Source: Sphingomonas suaedae
GTDB lineage: Bacteria > Pseudomonadota > Alphaproteobacteria > Sphingomonadales > Sphingomonadaceae
NCBI RefSeq assembly: GCF_007833215.1
Contig: NZ_CP042239.1
Location: 3,036,001-3,100,000, forward strand
Direction: 5' to 3'
DNA length: 64,000 nucleotides
In this document: positions 56,673-64,000 of the stretch, piece by piece
Numbering within the stretch: the stretch's first letter is position 1
Layout: every line of letters begins with the position of its first letter
Made by a program: the position numbers and the translations under genes
The notes under the pieces: model-generated
What the model was told of the DNA's origin: nothing
The model's database searches: none
What the model saw: only the letters and a program-made list of their open reading frames with translations

Positions 56673-57160
56673 CCGTTGCGGACGATGTCGATATCGACGC
56701 GCCGCTGATCGCCGCCGACGTCACCCGTGGCGTGTGCCGCATGTTGTTGCGCCACGATTGCGTCGCGATGGCGGAAGTGCCGCTGGGCGATGGGCGGCGG
56801 GCGGACCTGATGGCGCTCAATCAGCGCGGCGAGATCGTGCTGGTCGAGGTGAAAGTCTCGCGCGCCGATCTGCTGGGCGACGGCAAATGGACCGACTATC
56901 TCCAACATTGCGACCGCTATTTCTGGGCGGTCCCGGCCGGGTTCGACCTGTCGCCGCTCGAACGCCCCGATTTCCTGCCCGAACGCGCAGGGGTGATCGT
57001 CGCGGATCGCTATGACGCGGCGATCGTGCGCGAGGCGCGCACCGTGCCGCTCGCCAGCGCCACGCGGCGCAAATGCACGCTCGCCTTTGCCCGCCGCGCC
57101 GCGCGGCGGGTCATCACGCTGACCGACCCCGATGCGGATGGGCTTGGCTGGAGCGGCTGA
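56645..57160 (+). CDS. mmcB: MmcB family DNA repair protein
   Basis: A 171-residue putative nuclease: PLIAADVTRGVCRMLLRHDCVAMAEVPLGDGRRADLMALN, IVLVEVKVSRADLLGDGKW and DYLQHCDRYFWAVP include an Asp...Glu-x-Lys motif of the restriction-endonuclease-like fold. In Caulobacter mmcB is induced by DNA damage together with mismatch and translesion factors. No ATG follows until deep in the domain, so this start is preferred. Convergent with the ankyrin gene. Confidence 0.9.
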   Translation: MVSSPSPALSVADDVDIDAPLIAADVTRGVCRMLLRHDCVAMAEVPLGDGRRADLMALNQRGEIVLVEVKVSRADLLGDGKWTDYLQHCDRYFWAVPAGFDLSPLERPDFLPERAGVIVADRYDAAIVREARTVPLASATRRKCTLAFARRAARRVITLTDPDADGLGWSG

Positions 57161-57210
57161 GCGTTAGACCCTGGAGCGCTAACCGGTTGAGCTGAATCAT
57201 TACCCGGCGG

Positions 57211-57284
57211 AGGCCGGGGTCCGGTATCGACGAATACGAGGCTTCATCCCGTCCCTGACGCCGTTCGCAACTGGGCCCCGGCCT
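57211..57284. repeat. CCCCGGCC-type inverted pair
   Basis: AGGCCGGGG (57211-57219) and CCCCGGCCT (57276-57284) are perfect complements. The same core makes up the long hairpin at 27495-27598. It lies in the mmcB-ankyrin convergent gap, next to the stop-codon repeat. Confidence 0.65.
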
Positions 57285-57289
57285 GGGCC

Positions 57290-57316
57290 GGTGCCGCCTG
57301 ACTGAAAACGACTCTA
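57290..57316. repeat. 27-bp copy of the stop-codon repeat between convergent genes
   Basis: GGTGCCGCCTGACTGAAAAC followed by GACTCTA matches the copies at 329-355 (complement) and 9026-9052. Its last three bases are the TAG stop codon, on the minus strand, of the ankyrin gene. Confidence 0.85.
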
Positions 57317-57913
57317 CAGGCTGGGCCCTGAAACCGCGCGCTTCGTCACCTTGGGCGCGTCCTTGAGCGCCTTGGCGATCGCCGGGGCGCGGGTGTCGCG
57401 GGCGGCATAGTCGCGCGCGCTCATTCCCGCCATGCGATCGACGATATCGGGGTCCGCGCCGTTCTTGAGCAGCAGTTCGACCAGTTCCGAATCGCGGCGC
57501 TGGACCGCCCGGATCAACGGGGTCTCGCCGCCATTATTGACCAGATTGACGTCGCCCTTGAGCGCGATCAGCGTGCGGACGCCCTCCGGCCAGGCCGCTT
57601 CGACCGCCAGCATCATCGGGCTGTTGCCGGCCCCGTCCTGAAGATTGACGTTCCCGCCGCGCGCCAGGATGAAGCGCAGATAGGTCATGTCGCGGCGCTT
57701 GGTGACGATATGGATCGCCGCCTCGCCCTTCTCATCCTTCGCGTTGACAATCGTCTGACCGGGTTCGTTGAGATATTCGGTCACCTTGTTGCCGTCCTGC
57801 TCGCGAACCGCCTTGAGGAAGGTGTAGCTGTCGGAAAAACGCTGGGCGCCCGCGGGAAGCGCCACGCAAAGCAGCGCCGCGGCGAATACGAGGCCGGACG
57901 AACGGATCAACAT
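57314..57913 (-). CDS. Exported ankyrin-repeat protein
   Basis: A 199-residue protein with a signal peptide ending GAQ. About four ankyrin repeats span residues 55-175 (KGEAAIHIVTKRRDMTYLRF, AGNSPMMLAVEAAWPEGVRTL, NGGETPLIRAVQRRDSELVELLLKNGADPDIVD, GMSARDYAA). Such proteins mediate binding to partners in the periplasm; the partner is unknown. Divergent from the SCO gene across 71 bp. The stop lies in the repeat at 57290. Confidence 0.88.
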   Translation of the reverse strand: MLIRSSGLVFAAALLCVALPAGAQRFSDSYTFLKAVREQDGNKVTEYLNEPGQTIVNAKDEKGEAAIHIVTKRRDMTYLRFILARGGNVNLQDGAGNSPMMLAVEAAWPEGVRTLIALKGDVNLVNNGGETPLIRAVQRRDSELVELLLKNGADPDIVDRMAGMSARDYAARDTRAPAIAKALKDAPKVTKRAVSGPSL

Positions 57914-57984
57914 GGTCGGAACATACCTCTGGTCAGATGCAAGTCTTGCCAGCCACGCCCTATCAGATCATGGGTCACCTTGTC

Positions 57985-58578
57985 ATGAACAGGATGTTTC
58001 TTCTCGCGCTCCCGCTGACCCTTGCCCTTGCCGCCTGTGGCGGCGGCGCCCCGGCGGAGAAATCGCTCGCCAATGCGCCGCTTGCCGGCGCCTCGATCGG
58101 CGGGCCCTTCACGCTGGTGAATGGCGACGGCAAGACCGTCACCGACAAGGATTTCGCGGGCAAATACCGGATCATGTATTTCGGCTACACCTTCTGTCCC
58201 GATGTCTGCCCGGTCGATGTCCAGAATATCGGCGGCGCGATGAAGCTGCTCGACAAGCAGAATCCGGAACTCGCCGCGAAGATCGTGCCCGTCTTCGTGA
58301 CGATCGATCCCGCACGCGACACGCCGGCGGTGGTCAAGGAATTCACGAGCGCCTTCTATCCCCGCATGGTCGGCCTGACCGGTACCGCCGAGCAGGTCGA
58401 TGCGGCGGCCAAAGTCTATCGCGTGCCCTATGCCAAGCGCGAAACGGTGAGCGGCTATCTGATGGATCATGGGCGCCAGGCCTATCTGATGGGTCCCAAT
58501 GGCGAGCCGATCGCGCTGCTGCCGCAGGATCAGGACCCGCAGGCAATCGTCGCGGAGATCGAGCGCTGGATCGGGTGA
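57985..58578 (+). CDS. SCO family protein (copper chaperone-like)
   Basis: A 197-residue lipoprotein with the lipobox ALAAC and a thioredoxin-like fold: DFAGKYRIMYFGYTFCPDVCPVDVQ holds the copper-binding Cys71 and Cys75, and LMDHGRQAYLMGPNGE the ligand histidine. Homologues load the CuA site of cytochrome oxidase; no cox genes are close, so this may be a stand-alone redox or copper protein. The stop overlaps the ycgN GTG start. Confidence 0.88.
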   Translation: MNRMFLLALPLTLALAACGGGAPAEKSLANAPLAGASIGGPFTLVNGDGKTVTDKDFAGKYRIMYFGYTFCPDVCPVDVQNIGGAMKLLDKQNPELAAKIVPVFVTIDPARDTPAVVKEFTSAFYPRMVGLTGTAEQVDAAAKVYRVPYAKRETVSGYLMDHGRQAYLMGPNGEPIALLPQDQDPQAIVAEIERWIG

Positions 58579-59003
58579 AGCCTTTCTGGGAGCAGCCGCT
58601 CGCCACGCTCGACCGCGCGCAATGGGAAGCGCTGTGCGACGGGTGCGGCAAATGCTGTCTCCACAAGATCGAGGATGCCGATACCGGTGAGCTGTATGCG
58701 ACCAATGTCGCCTGCCGTCTGCTGGACCGGCATGAGGCGCGGTGCAGCGACTATCGCCACCGCCATGCCTATGTGTCCGAATGCGTGCGGCTGAGCGCGG
58801 GCAATGTCGCGTCGATCGCCTGGCTGCCCCAGACCTGCGCCTATCGGCTGCGCGCGGCGGGGGAGCCGCTGCCCGACTGGCATTATCTGCTGAGCGGAAG
58901 CCGTGAGTCGGTTCATGAAGCGGGCGAATCGGTACGCGGCTGGACCGTGTCCGAAGTGACGGCGGGTGAGCTGGAGAACCATATGGTCGACCGGATCCTG
59001 TGA
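58575..59003 (+). CDS. YcgN family cysteine-cluster protein (UPF0260)
   Basis: A 142-residue cytoplasmic protein: FWEQPLATLDRAQWEALCDGCGKCCLHKIEDADTG, CRLLDRHEARCSDYRHR, SECVRLS, and LPQTCAYRL carry eight conserved cysteines of the YcgN family (COG2983), which may bind an iron-sulfur or zinc cluster. Function unknown. The GTG start overlaps the SCO stop; the stop overlaps the frameshifted peptidase gene (GTGA). Confidence 0.9.
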   Translation: MKPFWEQPLATLDRAQWEALCDGCGKCCLHKIEDADTGELYATNVACRLLDRHEARCSDYRHRHAYVSECVRLSAGNVASIAWLPQTCAYRLRAAGEPLPDWHYLLSGSRESVHEAGESVRGWTVSEVTAGELENHMVDRIL

Positions 59004-59676
59004 CGCCGCCGATCGAGGTCGTTCGCCACCCGCGCGCACGGCAGATGCGGCTTTCGGTGGACAATGCGACGGGGACGATCCGGCTGACGCTGCCGCCGCG
59101 CGCGCCGGTCGGTCCGGCGATGCGCTGGGCGGAGGGACAAAGCGAGTGGATCGCCCGCGCGCTCGCCAACCGTAGCCCGCCCCAGCCGTTCGCGCCGGGT
59201 GCGACGATCCTGTATCTGGGCGAGGAGGGTGGGGCTGGGCTGGGACAGCGGCTTTCCGCGCACGCCGTTGCTCGACGACGGACAGATCATCGCCGGCGGG
59301 CCGCGCGAGGGCTATGAACGCCGGATCGAACGCTGGCTGCGCCGCACCGCGCTCGACACGCTGAGCGCCGAGACGGCGGACTATGCGGCGCTGTCGGGCG
59401 TATCGGTCAGCAAGGTCGCGGTCGGCGATCCGAAGGGGCGCTGGGGCAGCTGCGCGTCATCGGGGGTGATCCGCTATAGCTGGCGGCTGATCCTGGCTCC
59501 GCCAGAGGTGCGCCGCGCGACCGTGGCGCATGAAGTGGCCCACCGCACCCATATGAACCACGGCCCGGGCATTCCACGCGCTGGTCCGCACCCTCTATGG
59601 CCGCGACCCTGCGCCCGAGCGGGCGTGGCTGCGCGCCAATGCGATGCGGCTTCACTCGTTCGGCCGGATGTCCTGA
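59000..59676 (+). pseudogene. M48-like metallopeptidase (YgjP/DUF45) gene broken by two frameshifts
   Basis: Three frames in series encode one YgjP-like protein. Frame A (from GTG 59000) gives PPIEVVRHPRARQMRLSVDN to LGEE. Frame B continues GLGWDSGFPRTPLLDDGQII, through VGDPKGRWGSC, to HEVAHRTHMNHGP with the zinc motif HEVAH. Frame C gives FHALVRTLYGRDPAPERAWL and ends at TGA 59674. Each switch is explained by one extra G, in GGG at 59227-59229 and in GGG at 59567-59569. It may be a real pseudogene or two sequencing errors. The end overlaps the PBP1A gene by 25 bases. Confidence 0.85.
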
Positions 59677-61793
59677 GGCTGGCGTAGCGGCTCGCGCTGC
59701 TGATCGCGTTGGTCGCGGGGGATGTCGCGGGGTGGGACGCGATCGACCGGCGGCTGTTCCCGCCGTGGCGGGGGCGCGTCGCGCGGAGCGTCGCGTCCGG
59801 TCATCCGGTCGATCCAGTCCTGATCGATCTGGCCATCGCCCTCGACGCCGGGCGCTGCAGGATCGGCATCCGGGTCGGTCACCGGCGCGTCGCGCGCGAT
59901 CGGGTTGCCGTCTTCGTCGACATAGATGCCGTTATCGGGTTCGCCCCACACCTCCTCGTCCGGCTCCATCTGCCATTCGGGCAGCGTGACTGCGGTGTCG
60001 AACTCCTCGACCGGGCGGTCCGCGACGGCGGTCTTCATGAACCCGGCAAAGGCGCGCGCCGGGGCAGTGCCGCCCTGAAGCCCGCCGACGCGCTTGGCAT
60101 CGTCGCGGCCCATCCACACGCCGGTGGTAAGGCCGGAGGAGAAGCCGAGGAACCAGCCATCCTTGTTCGATGTCGTGGTGCCGGTCTTGCCCGCGACGGG
60201 GCGGCCGATCTGCGCCGCGCGGCCGGTGCCGGTATTGACCGCAGTCTGGAGCAGATCGGTCATCTGCGCGGCGACATAGGGGGCGACCAGCACGCGCGAA
60301 GTATCCACCTCATGGCTGTAGATCACCGCGCCGTTCGCGGTCACCCGGGTGATCGCATAGGGGGTAACCGCGACGCCCTTCTGGCTCACCGAAGCGAAGG
60401 CGCGCGTCATATCGATCAGCCGCACGTTCGACGTGCCGAGCACCATCGCGGGCTGGGTGTTGACCGGCGTGGTGATGCCGAAGCGTCGGGCCATGTCGGC
60501 GACGGTACCGAAGCCGACCTCGTTTCCGAGCTTTGCCGCGACCGTGTTGATCGAATAGGCGAAGGCGGAGCGGAGCGTCATCTCGCCGTTGAAGCGGCCC
60601 GAACTGTTGCGCGGACTCCATCCCTTGATCGTCACCGGTTCGTCGACCACCCGGTCATCGACCTTGTGCCCCGCCTCCAGCGCGGCAAGATAGACGAACA
60701 GCTTGAATGCCGAACCCGGCTGGCGCGTCGCCTGGGTCGCGCGGTTGTAGATCGAGGACACATAGTCGCGACCGCCGACCATCGCGCGCACCGCGCCGTC
60801 GCGGTCGAGGCTGACCAGCGCGCCCTGCGCCCCTGCGGGGGTGTTCGCCTGGATCGCCTGGGTCGCGGCGTTCTGCATCTTGAGGTCGATCGTCGTCCAA
60901 ACGTCGAGCGGGGCGACGGTCTCGTCGATCAGCACCTCGAGCTGGGGCAGTGCCCAGTCGGTGAAATAGCGGACGCTGTTCTGCTTCGGCGCGGCGGCCA
61001 GCTTGACCTCGGCCGGGCGCGCGGTGGCGGCCTGGGCAGCGGTGAGCGCGCCGGTCTCGACCATCACGTCGAGCACCACGCTGGCGCGACCGACCGCGGC
61101 CTTGGCATCGGCGGTCGGGGAATAGCGCGACGGCGCCTTGACGAGGCCGGCGATCACCGCCGCCTCGGAGAGGGTGAGGTTGGTGGCGGGGTGACCGAAA
61201 AAGGTGCGTGATGCGGCGTCGATGCCGTAAGCGCCGCCGCCGAAATAGACCTTGTTGAGGTAGAGTTCGAGAATCTGGTCCTTGCTGAACTTGCGTTCGA
61301 GCGCGAGCGCCAGGATCATCTCGCGGATCTTGCGCCCGACATCATATTTGTTCGACAGGAAGATGGTGCGCGCGACCTGCTGCGTGATCGTCGATGCGCC
61401 CTGAAGCCGGCGGCCGGTGCCGCGATTGTCGATCGCGAATTTGGTGATCCGCGCCAGCGCCACCGGATCGACGCCCCAGTGCGAGCGGAAGCGGCGATCC
61501 TCGATCGCCACCATCGCATCGCGCATCGGCTCGGGGATCTTGTCATAGTCGATCCATTCGCCATAGCTGGGCCCCAGCGAGACGATCACCGTGCCGTCGG
61601 CGGCATGAACGCGGATCATCTGGCCGTTGGGCGAGGATTTCAGTTCCTCATAGCTCGGCAGCGATGCCTTGGCCGTATAGACGGCGATCAGGAGCGCGAT
61701 GAAGGCGGCAAGCGCGGCGAGCGCGGTTCCGCCCCCCACCCACAGGAGGATGCGGCGCGCCTTGGGCGAGAGCTTTGGCTTGCGGGTGGCCAT
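59652..61793 (-). CDS. Penicillin-binding protein 1A, bifunctional transglycosylase/transpeptidase
   Basis: Builds and crosslinks peptidoglycan. 713 residues: a short basic N-terminus, one membrane span (about 15-40), a GT51 domain (AIEDRRFRSHWGVDP with the catalytic Glu, GASTITQQVARTIFLS, RKIREMILALALERKFSK) and a transpeptidase domain (PGSAFK with active-site Ser, SINTVAAKLG, AGKTGTT). The last ~80 residues are a disordered tail rich in Pro, Asp and Arg (RDAPRDAPPPRREQPP) not needed for catalysis. Named mrcA/ponA elsewhere. Confidence 0.96.
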   Translation of the reverse strand: MATRKPKLSPKARRILLWVGGGTALAALAAFIALLIAVYTAKASLPSYEELKSSPNGQMIRVHAADGTVIVSLGPSYGEWIDYDKIPEPMRDAMVAIEDRRFRSHWGVDPVALARITKFAIDNRGTGRRLQGASTITQQVARTIFLSNKYDVGRKIREMILALALERKFSKDQILELYLNKVYFGGGAYGIDAASRTFFGHPATNLTLSEAAVIAGLVKAPSRYSPTADAKAAVGRASVVLDVMVETGALTAAQAATARPAEVKLAAAPKQNSVRYFTDWALPQLEVLIDETVAPLDVWTTIDLKMQNAATQAIQANTPAGAQGALVSLDRDGAVRAMVGGRDYVSSIYNRATQATRQPGSAFKLFVYLAALEAGHKVDDRVVDEPVTIKGWSPRNSSGRFNGEMTLRSAFAYSINTVAAKLGNEVGFGTVADMARRFGITTPVNTQPAMVLGTSNVRLIDMTRAFASVSQKGVAVTPYAITRVTANGAVIYSHEVDTSRVLVAPYVAAQMTDLLQTAVNTGTGRAAQIGRPVAGKTGTTTSNKDGWFLGFSSGLTTGVWMGRDDAKRVGGLQGGTAPARAFAGFMKTAVADRPVEEFDTAVTLPEWQMEPDEEVWGEPDNGIYVDEDGNPIARDAPVTDPDADPAAPGVEGDGQIDQDWIDRMTGRDAPRDAPPPRREQPPVDRVPPRDIPRDQRDQQREPLRQPQDIRPNE

Positions 61794-61854
61794 GATGGGG
61801 TCTGTGCCGATCTATGCGTGAACCGGAGCTGTCACAAGCGAATCAATTCGGCGT

Positions 61855-62265
61855 TCAATCGTCGTCAGAAGCTGCGCGCGGGCGGAATTCGAGCGCGACC
61901 GAATTGATGCAATAGCGCAGTCCCGAGGGCGGCGGGCCGTCGGGAAAGACATGGCCCTGATGCCCGTCGCAGCGCGCGCAGCGCACCTCCACCCGCTCCA
62001 TGCCATGGCTGGAGTCGCGATGCTCGCTGACATGGTCCGCATCGACCGGACGGGTGAAGCTGGGCCAGCCGGACCCCGAATCATATTTGTCGTCGCTGTC
62101 GAACAGTTCGAGATGACATCCGGCGCAGCGATAGACGCCATCGGCCTTGTTGTCGGACAATGCGCCCGAAAAGGCGCGTTCGGTCCCCGCTTCGCGGAGG
62201 ACGTGATATTGCGCGGGCGTGAGGCGCTGGCGCCACTCCGACTCGGAAAGGTTGAGCTGATCCAT
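61855..62265 (-). CDS. msrB: Peptide-methionine (R)-S-oxide reductase MsrB
   Basis: Reduces the R form of methionine sulfoxide. 136 residues with zinc cysteines at 47, 50, 96 and 99 (CAGC, CARC), [35 protein letters not shown] with the catalytic Cys119. No signal peptide, so cytoplasmic, unlike the exported MsrA at 451. Start [11 protein letters not shown]; 31 earlier residues in frame are unsupported. Confidence 0.95.
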   Translation of the reverse strand: MDQLNLSESEWRQRLTPAQYHVLREAGTERAFSGALSDNKADGVYRCAGCHLELFDSDDKYDSGSGWPSFTRPVDADHVSEHRDSSHGMERVEVRCARCDGHQGHVFPDGPPPSGLRYCINSVALEFRPRAASDDD

Positions 62266-62297
62266 GCGGGCAGATGTGTGGTGGCGGGACCCCGCCG

Positions 62298-62921
62298 TCA
62301 ATCGCCAGGCATGTCCTTGTGCGCCCACCAGAGCTGGGCCGGGGGCACGTTCCACCATTCCATTGCATGGTCGATGCGGGGGAAATGCGGGGTCAGGAAA
62401 TTGCGGACATTGGGATTGAACTGATAGACCAGAAACTGGCCGCCCGGGCGCAGCACCCGATGCGTCGCCGCCGCGATCGTGTCACCCACACCTGCGGGCA
62501 GGGTCGAGAAGGGCAGGCCGGACAGAACGTAATCGGCATGGGTCGCGCCGTGATCGGCGACGATCGCGTTCACGTCCGCAGCCGACCCGTGAATCGCCGA
62601 AAAGCGCGGATCGACGATCGAGGCGCGCAGATAGGCGACGAAATCCGCATTGGTGTCGATCGCGATATATTTGGCGTCCGGCGCCAGCCGGTCGAGGACG
62701 GCGCGACAAAAGGTGCCGACACCGGGGCCATATTCGACAAAGACCTTGCTATTCTCCCAGTCCACGGGCGCCAGCATCTTGCGGATGAGCTTGCCCGAGG
62801 ATGGGATGATCGATCCGACCATCACCGGATGTTTGAAAAACCCCTGAAGGAACATGGCCTGCGGTGAGAGCGGGCGCGAGGGCTTGCGCTTCGCGCGGGC
62901 AATCGTGGTCGAACCGGTCAT
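62298..62921 (-). CDS. SAM-dependent methyltransferase, phospholipid N-methyltransferase-like
   Basis: A 207-residue class I methyltransferase: [23 protein letters not shown], the SAM motif [35 protein letters not shown], and [13 protein letters not shown] (motif IV, resembling rRNA dimethylases and PmtA). PmtA-type enzymes turn phosphatidylethanolamine into phosphatidylcholine, a likely but unproven role. A basic N-terminus suits membrane association. Start [10 protein letters not shown] has GAGGGAAG upstream. Confidence 0.85.
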   Translation of the reverse strand: MTGSTTIARAKRKPSRPLSPQAMFLQGFFKHPVMVGSIIPSSGKLIRKMLAPVDWENSKVFVEYGPGVGTFCRAVLDRLAPDAKYIAIDTNADFVAYLRASIVDPRFSAIHGSAADVNAIVADHGATHADYVLSGLPFSTLPAGVGDTIAAATHRVLRPGGQFLVYQFNPNVRNFLTPHFPRIDHAMEWWNVPPAQLWWAHKDMPGD

Positions 62922-62988
62922 CAACTTCCCTCTGTCGGTGTCACGCTGCTGTAGGACAGTTGCCATGCTCCTGTCATCAGTGACGTGC

Positions 62989-63002
62989 GATCGTTAACGA
63001 TC
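62989..63002. promoter_or_regulatory. Perfect 14-bp palindrome in a divergent promoter region
   Basis: GATCGTTAACGATC is fully self-complementary. It lies in the 132-bp gap between the divergent methyltransferase and monooxygenase genes and is a candidate operator for an unknown regulator. Confidence 0.5.
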
Positions 63003-63053
63003 TTCGCGCTGTGACGGTTGCGCGGGGAGGCGAATCGTTTCATTCAGCAACTC

Positions 63054-63374
63054 ATGACGCATCCGCGCACAGGCCAGGTCGCCGTGATCTTCATCTCCGA
63101 ATCGACCGGTTCGGACGAAGCCGGCTATGCCGCTGCCGCGGAGGCGATGGCGGAGCTGGTCGCGCGCCAGCCCGGCTTTTGCGGCGTCGACTGGGTCGGC
63201 AGCGCCGAGGGCGGTGAGATCACGATCAGCTATTGGGCCGACGATGCCAGCGCCGCGGCCTGGCGCACGCATCCCGATCATGCGCGGATCCAGCATGAGG
63301 GGCGCGGCAAATGGCTCAAACGCTATGACCTGATGGTCGTCGACATCCGTCGCGGCCATGTGTGGGAGCGGTGA
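63054..63374 (+). CDS. Antibiotic biosynthesis monooxygenase (ABM) domain protein
   Basis: A 106-residue dimeric alpha/beta-barrel protein: GQVAVIFISESTGSDEAGYAAAAEAMAELVARQPGFCGVDW, ISYWADDASAAAWRTHPDHARIQ and WLKRYDLMVVDI. Typical of stand-alone ABM/YgiN-like proteins, whose substrates are usually unknown. The ATG lacks a good ribosome site; a TTG at 63018 is possible. The stop overlaps the MFS gene (GTGA). Confidence 0.85.
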   Translation: MTHPRTGQVAVIFISESTGSDEAGYAAAAEAMAELVARQPGFCGVDWVGSAEGGEITISYWADDASAAAWRTHPDHARIQHEGRGKWLKRYDLMVVDIRRGHVWER

Positions 63375-64000
63375 ACCCGGCGCGATTCGATCGCACCTTT
63401 GCGATCCTGTTCGCGGTGATGTTCGTCATCGCCGCGGGCAATACCGCGCTGCAATCAGTGCTACCCGCGCTCGGTCGCTCGCTCGGCGTGCACGACAGCG
63501 CGGTGGCGGCCGCCTTTTCGGTCTCGGCATTGCTGTGGACGCTGGCCGCGCCGTTCTGGGCCAACCGGTCCGACCGGCATGGACGCCGCAACATGGTGTT
63601 GCTGGGGCAGATCGGGCTGACCGCGTCGCTGTTCTTCTGTGGTCTGTTCCTGGCTGCGGGAATCAACGGCTGGATCGCGCCGGCCACCGCCTTTGCCTTT
63701 TTCGTCGTCGCGCGGATGCTCTATGGCGGGTTCGGCTCGGCGGCGCCGCCCGCGATCCAGGCGATCGTCGCATCGCGGACCAGCCGGGAGGAGCGGACCC
63801 GGGCGCTGACGCTGCTGGGCTCGGCTTTCGGGCTCGGCACGATCCTGGGTCCCGCCATCGCCCCCTATCTGGTGCTGGGCGATTTGTGGCGCGGCGGGCC
63901 GACCGTGGGGCTTGCCGGCCCGGCGCTGATCTTCAGCGGGGTGGCGCTGGCGATGCTGATCGGGATCGCCCGGCTGCTGCCCCGCAATGTCGACGATCCG
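63371..64000 (+). CDS. MFS transporter (3' end beyond window)
   Basis: The first 210 residues of a major-facilitator permease, cut by the window edge. About six membrane spans are visible. The loop 2-3 motif WANRSDRHGRRNMVLLGQIG matches the MFS signature (GxxxDRxGRR type), and GFGSAAPPAIQAIVA and GSAFGLGTILGPAIAP lie in spans four and five. Substrate unknown; the pattern suits drug:proton antiporters. The GTG start overlaps the monooxygenase stop. Confidence 0.9.
   Translation, partial: MNPARFDRTFAILFAVMFVIAAGNTALQSVLPALGRSLGVHDSAVAAAFSVSALLWTLAAPFWANRSDRHGRRNMVLLGQIGLTASLFFCGLFLAAGINGWIAPATAFAFFVVARMLYGGFGSAAPPAIQAIVASRTSREERTRALTLLGSAFGLGTILGPAIAPYLVLGDLWRGGPTVGLAGPALIFSGVALAMLIGIARLLPRNVDDP

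Overview
The window is 64 kb of GC-rich chromosome from an alphaproteobacterium, almost certainly of the order Sphingomonadales (Sphingomonas or a close relative). This rests on protein families (DUF1489, DUF1491, DUF1697, DUF3576, DUF6489, MmcB, HemJ in place of HemG/HemY, the SDHAF4-like protein), on the order mnmE-mnmG-rsmG-parA-parB and hemE-origin-PDRP-maf-aroE-coaE-dnaQ, and on the dispersed palindromes. I see no prophage, insertion sequence, CRISPR array, tRNA or rRNA. It is core genome, densely packed, with about twenty ATGA/GTGA/TTGA four-base overlaps between stop and start codons.

Layout. 1-9 kb: a partial DUF1489 gene, msrA with a tiny upstream gene, pabBC-aspC, an MBL hydrolase, a self-regulated ArsR-VOC-SRPBCC operon, and tsaD-gpsA-DUF1697. 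9-18 kb: an AsmA protein, an SDHAF4-like protein, htpX with a small membrane protein, and rsmB-rpe-heparinase-purH. 18-29 kb: polA-nhaP-flippase read leftward, an unrecognised 240-aa protein, a class A beta-lactamase-like enzyme, nadB and a secreted esterase. 29-39 kb: an ABC ATPase, an NDUFS6-like zinc protein, tldD, yggS-HAD, a small thiE-like gene, an outer-membrane-like protein and DUF3576-leuS-lptE-holA. 39-50 kb, mostly leftward: parB, parA, rsmG, mnmG, mnmE and DUF6489, then ogt and a dienelactone hydrolase (rightward), and leftward terC, rho, hemJ and hemE. 50-64 kb, mostly rightward: PDRP, maf, aroE, coaE, dnaQ, hpf, ptsN, a thioesterase, DUF1491, a SleB hydrolase, mmcB, an SCO protein, ycgN, a frameshifted YgjP-type peptidase, PBP1A, msrB, a methyltransferase, a monooxygenase and the start of an MFS transporter.

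The main biological point is the replication and segregation hub. The 425-bp gap between hemE and the PDRP gene (49837-50261) has the gene context of the Caulobacter and Rickettsia chromosomal origin. It holds a perfect and a near-perfect DnaA box, an AT-rich patch and five GANTC sites. About 7-9 kb to its left lie parAB and three parS-like palindromes, and a fourth parS-like site sits 34 kb away inside the heparinase-like gene. Gene strands switch at this gap, as expected where replication starts.

The most unusual structure is a small repeat family. A 27-bp end (GGTGCCGCC...ACTGAAAACGACTCTA) recurs between convergent genes, and its terminal CTA/TAG supplies the TAG stop codon of a neighbouring gene at each of four ends. 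A related stem lies inside the putative origin. A second family (CTGAGCTTGTCGAAG inverted pairs) and a long CCCCGGCC-type hairpin also occupy intergenic gaps. I found no convincing new multi-gene system. The best leads for novelty are the stop-codon repeat, the isolated parS-like site, the rho leader, the 240-aa orphan and the leaderless ArsR operon.
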